Below, piece by piece: positions 14,089-19,181 of a stretch of DNA of 19,181 nt. Source of the stretch: CAZFBR01 sp035353495 [NCBI: uncultured bacterium] (GTDB lineage Bacteria; DAOPZR01); NCBI GenBank assembly GCA_964517215.1, contig CAZFBR010000026.1:1-19181 (forward strand), in the 5' to 3' direction. Position 1 is the stretch's first letter. Every line of letters starts with the position of its first letter. The position numbers were made by a program, and so were the translations under genes. The notes under the pieces were generated by a model, which was not told the origin of the DNA, searched no databases, and saw only the letters and a program-made list of their open reading frames with translations.

Positions 14089-15207
14089 ATGGCGGACGTT
14101 TCCGGCGTTATCGACCTTGAACTGACCAGCGACGATCCGCTCGAATTTGTCGGTGAAGTGGCGCGGCTGAAACTGGCGCTGATCGACCGGGAGATCATGC
14201 GGGAGATCGCCGCCACCGGCGCGGGGAGCCGCGAGGTGCAGGCGCTGCTCGCCGCCCGGCGGGCGTTCCAGGATATGCTGGCCCGCCTGGGCATTGCCGC
14301 GACCGGTGTCACCGCGCCGGCGGCGGAGCCCGCTGTTACCGGGTCGCCGGCGGCGGAACCGGCCGCACCGGCGGCGGACGAGCCGAACGCGCGGGAACAG
14401 CTCTGGCAGAAGCGCGGCCGGCTGCAGGAGCAGATCCGCAAGCTGGAGGAGACGGCGGGCAGTGAAAAAATGCTGGCGTTGCTCGCCACGGAACTGAACA
14501 AAGTCAACGGGCAGCTCGACGGCGGATCGTTCCAGCAGCTGACGGCCCGGCGGAGTGCCGCCGGCCCGGCGGCGGGCACGGGTGCGAAACGGCAGCCGCC
14601 CGCGGCACAACACCGCGCGCCGGCATCCGCTGCCGCCGGCCCGGCGCGGCCGGCCGGGAAGATTTCGCTGACGGAGCGCCTGCTGCGCGAAGAGGCCGCC
14701 GCGCCCCCGCCTGCCGCCCGCCGCCCGGTGAAAGTGGTGGTGGCGGACGACACCCCGGCACCGGCGGGCGTGCCCGGCGCCGGCATGACGGCGGGCGGGA
14801 CTGGCTCGGCCCCCGCCCTCGCCACCCGCCTGCCGCGCCAGCAGCAGCGTCCAACGCTGAATATCGAGGCGGTGGAGAGCATCGAGAAGAAGGCGAAAGA
14901 GGACGGCTATCTCGATACGCGGGAAATGCTCTGGCTGAAACGCGGCCGGCTGCATGAACAGATCCGCAAGGCCGAAGAGACGGGCGGCGAGGGGAAAATG
15001 CTGGTCCTGCTCAAGAACGAGCTGGACAAGGTCAACTATCTGCTTGACGGCGGCCTGGAAAAGGTCAAGGCGGCGGGCATTTCCGCGCAGGCGGAGAAGA
15101 AGGCGGCGGCGCGGCACAAAATCGAAAAGAAGCAGGAAGAACTGCGGGCCGAGTTGTCGGGCCTGTTTGATGAGATAAACAGCGGGGACGGCGGCAGTAC
15201 AATCTAA
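14089..15207 (+). CDS. Protein with a duplicated 45-residue coiled-coil module
   Basis: The 372-residue protein has no signal peptide or membrane span. The start at 14089 was chosen as the first ATG after the upstream stop; no ribosome binding site is clear. Residues 1-70 are a helical N-terminal region (EFVGEVARLKLALIDREIM). Residues 102-146 and 278-322 are two copies of one charged helical module, sharing 32 of 45 residues (LW.KRGRL.EQIRK.EET in both, then KML.LL and LDGG). Between them is a long alanine/proline-rich, probably disordered linker that also holds a short helix (ISLTERLLREE). A lysine/glutamate helix ends the protein. I do not know its function; two matched modules on a flexible linker suggest a scaffold or tether. 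Confidence 0.8.
   Translation: MADVSGVIDLELTSDDPLEFVGEVARLKLALIDREIMREIAATGAGSREVQALLAARRAFQDMLARLGIAATGVTAPAAEPAVTGSPAAEPAAPAADEPNAREQLWQKRGRLQEQIRKLEETAGSEKMLALLATELNKVNGQLDGGSFQQLTARRSAAGPAAGTGAKRQPPAAQHRAPASAAAGPARPAGKISLTERLLREEAAAPPPAARRPVKVVVADDTPAPAGVPGAGMTAGGTGSAPALATRLPRQQQRPTLNIEAVESIEKKAKEDGYLDTREMLWLKRGRLHEQIRKAEETGGEGKMLVLLKNELDKVNYLLDGGLEKVKAAGISAQAEKKAAARHKIEKKQEELRAELSGLFDEINSGDGGSTI
14392..14526 (+). repeat. Copy 1 of intragenic 135-base repeat (45-residue module)
   Basis: This encodes residues 102-146 of the 372-residue protein. By direct comparison it matches copy 2 (14920-15054) at 32 of 45 amino-acid positions with no gaps. Confidence 0.85.
14920..15054 (+). repeat. Copy 2 of intragenic 135-base repeat (45-residue module)
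   Basis: This encodes residues 278-322. Unlike copy 1 it is preceded by a further lysine-rich helix (SIEKKAKEDGYLDT), which may extend the module. Confidence 0.85.
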
Positions 15208-15219
15208 GGAGCGGGAAGC

Positions 15220-15474
15220 ATGTCATTACCGGGCGACCATCTGCGGGAGTTGGAATGGGATGATGAGGACGAGGACGGCGGGGAGCAGGCGGGTGAGACC
15301 CACGCCTACACGTGCGACGACTGTTCGTATCGCTGGAAAATCGTCGAGCCGGCGAAACGCAGCGACGACGAAATGGAAGACGAGGACGGCAATCTGCATC
15401 TCGAGGACCAGATCGAGGAATACAGCGATCCGGTCTGCCCGATGTGCGGTTCGCGTTCTGTGACCGAGCGTTGA
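15220..15474 (+). CDS. Small acidic zinc-ribbon protein
   Basis: The 84-residue protein has two CxxC knuckles, C32/C35 (CDDC) and C73/C76 (CPMC), which fit a zinc ribbon, with a highly acidic N-terminus (LEWDDEDEDGG) and an acidic spacer between the knuckles. A strong ribosome binding site (AAGGAG) lies eight bases before the ATG, just after the previous stop. Its stop codon overlaps the TTG start of the next gene. No specific family is recognised; the fold commonly mediates protein or nucleic-acid contacts, and the strong acidity makes nucleic-acid binding less likely here. Confidence 0.8.
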   Translation: MSLPGDHLRELEWDDEDEDGGEQAGETHAYTCDDCSYRWKIVEPAKRSDDEMEDEDGNLHLEDQIEEYSDPVCPMCGSRSVTER

Positions 15475-16532
15475 AACTGCTGCCGGCCGCGCTGGCGGCG
15501 GCGCTGCTGCTCGCCGGCTGCGCGCTGCCGGGGAACGACGTGCGCATTGCGACCGCGCCCGGACAGGTCTGCCGTTACGCCGCGATTGGCGATTTCAGCG
15601 GGGGGCTGGCGGCGGCGAAGGTGCAGACGCGCTGGGGCTACATCCGCACGAACGGCGGGCTGGCGGTCAATCCGCAATTTGACGAGGCGCTGGCGTTCAG
15701 CGAGGGGCTGGCGGCAGTCCGCATCGGGGCGAACACGCTGGGCGTGGGCGGGGTGTGGGGCTACATTGACGCCGCCGGCGCCTATGCGGTCAATCCGCAA
15801 TTCGCCGCCGCCGGCCCGTTCCGCGACGGCCTGGCGCGGGTGCAGGTCGGTTCGCGCTACGGGTACATCGACCGCACCGGCCGGTACGTGATCAATCCGC
15901 AATACCTTGACGCGCGCGATTTCAGCGGCGGCTATGCCGCGGTGCTGCGGGCGGGGAGCTGGGGCTTCATCGACCGCAGCGGCGCCTTTCAGGTCAATCC
16001 GCGGTATGAGGCGGCGGGCGATTTTTGCGACGGCTATGCCGCGGTGCGCACGGGGAGCGTGGCGCTCGGCATCGGCGGGCGCCACACCTACATCGACCCG
16101 GCCGGGCAGCAGCTGCTGCTGCCGCAGTTCCGGGTGGCGGATGATTTCAGCGAAGGGCTGGCCCGGGTCATCCGTGACGATATCACCGAATATGTCGATA
16201 CTGCCGGGCATACCGCGCTCACCCTGCCGCAGGGCGAGGCCGCGGCGTTTCACGAAGGACTGGCCCGCATCAAGGTCAATGACCGGTGCGGGTTTATCGA
16301 CCGGGCGGGCAATTTTGCGATCAATCCGCAATTCGACCAGGCGGGTCCGTTCGCGGCCGGCCGGGCGCTGGTGAAGATCGGCGACCTGTACGGCTATATC
16401 GATGCGACCGGACGGGTGGTGATTCAGCCGCGGTTCACCGCCGCCCGCGATTTTGCCGGCGGCGTGGCAGTGGTGGAGTTTCTCGGGACCTGGCGCGTGA
16501 TCGATCCCGCCGGCGCCTTCCTCTGGCAGTAG
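15471..16532 (+). CDS. WG-repeat (KWG-type) lipoprotein
   Basis: The start is a TTG that overlaps the previous stop (TTGA); it gives the lipoprotein signal MKLLPAALAAALLLAGC with lipobox LAGC and C17, so I prefer it to starts further upstream in frame. The 353-residue product then carries eight full WG-type repeats of about 32-36 residues plus partial units at both ends. Each reads roughly W/YGYID.AG...VNPQF..A..FS.GLA.V. Repeats 5 and 6 are the most diverged. WG repeats form beta-rich repeat structures, often in surface or exported proteins, with no fixed activity. A role in binding envelope components is inference. It is followed after 31 bases by the GT4 gene. Confidence 0.9.
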   Translation: MKLLPAALAAALLLAGCALPGNDVRIATAPGQVCRYAAIGDFSGGLAAAKVQTRWGYIRTNGGLAVNPQFDEALAFSEGLAAVRIGANTLGVGGVWGYIDAAGAYAVNPQFAAAGPFRDGLARVQVGSRYGYIDRTGRYVINPQYLDARDFSGGYAAVLRAGSWGFIDRSGAFQVNPRYEAAGDFCDGYAAVRTGSVALGIGGRHTYIDPAGQQLLLPQFRVADDFSEGLARVIRDDITEYVDTAGHTALTLPQGEAAAFHEGLARIKVNDRCGFIDRAGNFAINPQFDQAGPFAAGRALVKIGDLYGYIDATGRVVIQPRFTAARDFAGGVAVVEFLGTWRVIDPAGAFLWQ

Positions 16533-16563
16533 CGCTGCGGCCCGCGAGCGCGTGGAGCGGCGC

Positions 16564-17688
16564 ATGCACATTGCTCATCTGATTACCCGGCTCGAACTGG
16601 GCGGAGCGCAGCGCAATACCCTGCTTTCCTGCGCCGCCCAGGCGGCGGCGGGCCATGCGGTGACCCTGTTGGCGGGCGCGGGCGGCATGCTCGACGGCGA
16701 GGCCGCAGCGCTGCCCGGGGTGACCTTCATCCCGCTGCCGGAACTGGTGCATCCGCTCAATCTGCCGGCCGACTGGCGTGCCCTGCGCGCGCTGACCGCG
16801 CGCCTGCGTGCGCTGCGTCCCGAGCTGGTGCATACGCATTCCTCAAAAGCCGGCATCCTCGGCCGGGAAGCGGCGGCCGCGGCGGGCGTGCCGCTGGCGG
16901 TGCACACCGTGCACGGCTGGAGTTTCAACGACGCGCAGCCCGCCTGGCGGCGGGAGCTGTATGTCATGCTCGAACGCCGCGCCGCGCGCGTCACGCGCGC
17001 GCTGATCTGCGTATCGGCCGCCGACCGCGCCGCGGGCCTTGCCCGGGGCATCGGCACGGCCGGTTGTTACCGGATTATCCGCAGCGGGATCGACTGGGCG
17101 GCGCCGCGGGCGGCCATCGCGCGGCGCGCGGCGACGCGCGCCGCGCTGGGCGTGCCCGACGGTCAGGCGCTGGTGCTGATGACCGCCTGCCTCAAGCCGC
17201 AGAAGAACCCGCTGGCCTTCGTCGCCCTGGCGCGGGCGATGCCCGACGCGCTGTTTCTGCTGGCCGGCGACGGCGACCTGCGGCCGCAGGTCGAACGCGC
17301 GGCGGCGGGACTGGGTGACCGGTTCCGCCTGCCCGGCTGGCGGCAGGACATCCCCGACCTGGTCGCGGCGGCGGATGCGCTGGTGCTGACCTCGCGCTGG
17401 GAAGGGCTGCCGCGCGCGGCGGTCGAGGCGGTGGCCGCGGGCACACCGGCGGTGGTGACCGATACCGGCGGCGTGCGCGATATCATCGACGGGGACAACG
17501 GCGCGCTGGTGCCGGTTGACGACGGGGCCGCGCTGGCGGCGCGCCTCCGGGCGGTGCTGGACTGGCCGCGCGATCCGGCGGCGCGGCAGGCGCGGGCCGA
17601 TGCGGCGCAGGCGAAGTATGCCGGCGAGTTCGCGCTCCCCGCCATGCATGCCCGGCTGCTGGCGCTGTATGCGGAGCTGCGGTCGTGA
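16564..17688 (+). CDS. Glycosyltransferase family 4
   Basis: The ATG at 16564 follows GGAG by six bases; an in-frame GTG at 16552 is possible but lies on the ribosome binding site itself. The 374-residue protein starts MHIAHLITRLELGGAQRNTL, the GT4 glycine-rich opening. HTHSSKAGILGREAA and VHTVHGWSFN mark the acceptor domain as in the CapM/PglA-like branch. The donor domain shows LKPQKNPLAFVALA, LLAGDGDLRPQ and the E-x7-E motif (EGLPRAAVE). It should use a nucleotide sugar at the cytoplasmic face of the membrane to extend a lipid-linked glycan. Its stop overlaps the GTG start of the next gene (GTGA). Confidence 0.95.
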   Translation: MHIAHLITRLELGGAQRNTLLSCAAQAAAGHAVTLLAGAGGMLDGEAAALPGVTFIPLPELVHPLNLPADWRALRALTARLRALRPELVHTHSSKAGILGREAAAAAGVPLAVHTVHGWSFNDAQPAWRRELYVMLERRAARVTRALICVSAADRAAGLARGIGTAGCYRIIRSGIDWAAPRAAIARRAATRAALGVPDGQALVLMTACLKPQKNPLAFVALARAMPDALFLLAGDGDLRPQVERAAAGLGDRFRLPGWRQDIPDLVAAADALVLTSRWEGLPRAAVEAVAAGTPAVVTDTGGVRDIIDGDNGALVPVDDGAALAARLRAVLDWPRDPAARQARADAAQAKYAGEFALPAMHARLLALYAELRS

Positions 17689-18770
17689 CGGCGGGGCGGC
17701 TGGCGCTGCTGATCGGGGCGATCCTGCTGCTGGGGGCGTCGGGGCATGTCTACAGCGCCGACGGGCTGGCGCTCTGGCAGGTGGCGCATAACCTGCTCGC
17801 GGGCCGGGGGCCGGTGCTTGCCGCCGCGCTGCAGGATTTCGGGCACTGGCACGAGGGGCGGCTCTACAGCAAGTTCGGGATCGGCCAGTCGGTGCTGCTC
17901 CTGCCGTTTGCCGTGGCGGGCCGGCTGGCGGGTGCGGAGGAGGTTGCGGTCGCCCTGTTCAATACCCTGGTCGTGACCCTGATCGCGTTCTGGTTCGGGC
18001 GGGTGCTGGACGGATTGGGGGTTGCCGGGCAGGTGCGGCGGAAGCTGACGCTGCTGCTGGTCTTCACCACGCCGCTTTGGGCCTATGCCAAGCATGATTT
18101 TCCCGAACCGCTCTGTGCGCTGCTGCTGCTCGGGGCGCTTGACCAGGCGCTGCGCGGCCGGCATCTGCGTGCGGGGCTGGTCCTCGGTGCGGCGGTGCTG
18201 GTGCGGCACGACCTGGCCCTGATTGCCGCGGTGTGGCTGGCTGCCTATCCGGTCGCCGGCCGGGTCGAGCGGGCACGCTATCTGACGGGCCTGCTGCCGG
18301 CGGCGCTGCTGGCAATGGCATTCAATTATGCCCGGTACGGGGCGCCGCTGATGACGGGGTTCGGCGATTCCGATGAACAGTTTTCCACACCGCTCGGCAT
18401 GGGGCTGGGGGGGCTGCTGTTCAGTCCCGGCAAGTCGCTGTTCATTTACGCGCCGGTGCTGGTGCTGTTCCCCGCCGCCTGGCTGCAGCTGCGCCGCGCC
18501 CGCCCAACCCTGGCCTGGTCGCTGTTCTGGACCTGTGTCGCCTATACGCTGCTGCACGCGAAATGGTATGCGTGGATGGGCGGCTGGTGCTGGGGGCCGC
18601 GCCGCCTGGTGCCGCTCCTGCCGCTGCTCATGCTGCCGCTGGCGTGGTGGCATGACGGCAGCATCCCGCACCGCGCGCGCCTGCTCCTGGCCTTCGGCCT
18701 CTGCGGGCTGCTGGTCAATTTCGCGGGGGTCGCGGTCAATTACAACGACTATCTGGCGACGGACTATTAG
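17685..18770 (+). CDS. GT-C-like polytopic membrane protein, interrupted by an in-frame TAG
   Basis: The GTG start overlaps the GT4 stop. The 361 residues before the TAG at 18768 have about nine membrane spans and motifs of an ArnT/GT39-like family: HVYSADGLALW, EGRLYSKFGIGQSVLLLPF, KHDFPEPL, FNYARYGAPL.TGFGD, FSPGKSLFIYAPVL and WMGGWCWGPRRLVPLLPLL. It would act on a lipid-linked sugar or a related envelope substrate. The product stops abruptly at LATDY, just where relatives continue into a C-terminal segment; that segment is present downstream in the same frame (18771-18947). The gene is therefore either a recent nonsense mutant, slightly truncated but perhaps active, or read through. Confidence 0.85.
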   Translation: MTAGRLALLIGAILLLGASGHVYSADGLALWQVAHNLLAGRGPVLAAALQDFGHWHEGRLYSKFGIGQSVLLLPFAVAGRLAGAEEVAVALFNTLVVTLIAFWFGRVLDGLGVAGQVRRKLTLLLVFTTPLWAYAKHDFPEPLCALLLLGALDQALRGRHLRAGLVLGAAVLVRHDLALIAAVWLAAYPVAGRVERARYLTGLLPAALLAMAFNYARYGAPLMTGFGDSDEQFSTPLGMGLGGLLFSPGKSLFIYAPVLVLFPAAWLQLRRARPTLAWSLFWTCVAYTLLHAKWYAWMGGWCWGPRRLVPLLPLLMLPLAWWHDGSIPHRARLLLAFGLCGLLVNFAGVAVNYNDYLATDY

Positions 18771-18947
18771 CGGATCGATACGATCTTCACCGCCGCCAAC
18801 AGCCCGGTGGTGTGGCACTGGCGGCATCTGCTGACCCGGGGGAATGATGTTGTCTGGGTGCAGTATCCGCGGCTGGCCGGGCTTTGGCTGGGCGGCTGCC
18901 TGCTGCTGGCCGGACTGGCCTGGCAGCCGCAAAGGAGAACGACATGA
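18771..18947 (+). pseudogene. C-terminal tail of the GT-C-like gene beyond the in-frame TAG
   Basis: In the same frame, 58 codons follow the TAG before TGA at 18945-18947. They read RIDTIFTAANSPVVWHWRHL, then [24 protein letters not shown], which is a loop and one more membrane span fitting the end of the protein. The final TGA overlaps the lemA ATG in ATGA, the junction style used elsewhere in this cluster, so this was the original end. A single base change such as CAG to TAG would explain the break. Confidence 0.7.
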
Positions 18948-19181
18948 GTGTGATCGGCAGTGCGCTGGTGACGGTGACGGCGGCGGCGGTGCTGCTGCTG
19001 CTGGCGCTGGGACTGCTCTACAACCGGCTGGTGACGACGCGCAACCGCTACGAAAACGCCTTTGCGCAGATCGACGTCCAGCTCAAGCGGCGGCATGACC
19101 TGATTCCGAACCTGGTCACCACGGTGCGCGAATACCTGCAGTACGAGCGCGAAACGCTGACCGCGGTGACCGCGGCGCGCG
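18944..19181 (+). CDS. LemA family protein, N-terminal part
   Basis: The ATG at 18944 follows a strong AAAGGAGA six bases upstream and overlaps the end of the interrupted gene. The 79 residues in the window show an N-terminal membrane span (about 7-26) followed by the LemA signature [20 protein letters not shown] and [33 protein letters not shown]. LemA proteins are helical-bundle membrane-anchored proteins of poorly known function. The frame runs off the right edge; the full family length is about 180-200 residues. Confidence 0.95.
   Translation, partial: MSVIGSALVTVTAAAVLLLLALGLLYNRLVTTRNRYENAFAQIDVQLKRRHDLIPNLVTTVREYLQYERETLTAVTAAR

Noticed and set aside
18768-18770. TAG recoding (for example pyrrolysine) as a general property of this genome
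   Set aside because: Other genes here end normally with TAG directly followed by a new gene or signal (4844-4846, 6370-6372, 16530-16532, 12029-12031 and 10908-10910 on the minus strand), so TAG is an ordinary stop; only a local event is plausible.
17163-18932. A 589-codon open frame on the minus strand over the GT4 and GT-C-like genes
   Set aside because: The composition (proline, glutamine, arginine) is that of an antisense shadow and the plus strand carries recognisable enzyme motifs throughout.
1-19181. CRISPR arrays, tRNA or rRNA genes
   Set aside because: I saw no regularly spaced direct repeats, no cloverleaf-like sequence and no rRNA-like conserved stretches on either strand.

Overview
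The window is high-GC DNA from what looks like a diderm (Gram-negative-type) bacterium. The evidence is a family 9 (heptosyltransferase-like) glycosyltransferase at the left edge and at least three proteins with lipoprotein signal peptides. The phylum cannot be fixed from the sequence; the mix of WG-repeat lipoprotein, GT-C enzymes and LemA would suit a PVC-group or similar environmental bacterium, but that is a guess.

Layout. 3-614: C-terminal part of a GT9 glycosyltransferase. 870-4373: dnaE, the replicative polymerase III alpha subunit, with an apparently intact PHP metal site. 4478-7096: a compact plus-strand cluster holding a chagasin-like protein, an aldo/keto reductase with a two-cluster ferredoxin tail, a small lipoprotein and a SAM methyltransferase. 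7097-8278 (minus): a GT2 glycosyltransferase with helical repeats, whose stop codon abuts the methyltransferase stop. 8323-9895: a decayed, less GC-rich defence island: the 3' end of an hsdM-like gene, an intact AbiEi-type antitoxin gene with a strong promoter, an AbiEii toxin gene that has lost its middle, and the frameshifted 5' part of an hsdS gene. 9976-11983 (minus): an ECF sigma factor, its zinc-binding anti-sigma factor, an acidic lipoprotein and an exported basic coiled-coil protein, closed by a strong terminator. 12029-13582 (minus): a GT-C membrane glycosyltransferase. 13740-19181 (plus): a long probable operon from one near-consensus promoter, encoding a small membrane protein, a protein with a duplicated coiled-coil module, an acidic zinc-ribbon protein, a WG-repeat lipoprotein, a GT4 glycosyltransferase, a second GT-C-like membrane protein interrupted by an in-frame TAG, and the start of a LemA protein.

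How the parts fit. Much of the window concerns the cell envelope: four or five glycosyltransferases, lipoproteins and LemA. The most informative non-coding signal is the sequence TGTCAACC-N16-CGTCWCA. It occurs exactly twice in matching form, once directly upstream of the ECF sigma gene and once directly upstream of the coiled-coil gene at the end of the same cluster. This marks a self-regulated ECF circuit with the exported coiled-coil protein as a separately boosted output. It is the best candidate here for an undescribed system. Second come the eroded restriction/AbiE island and the TAG-interrupted gene whose original stop still overlaps the lemA start.
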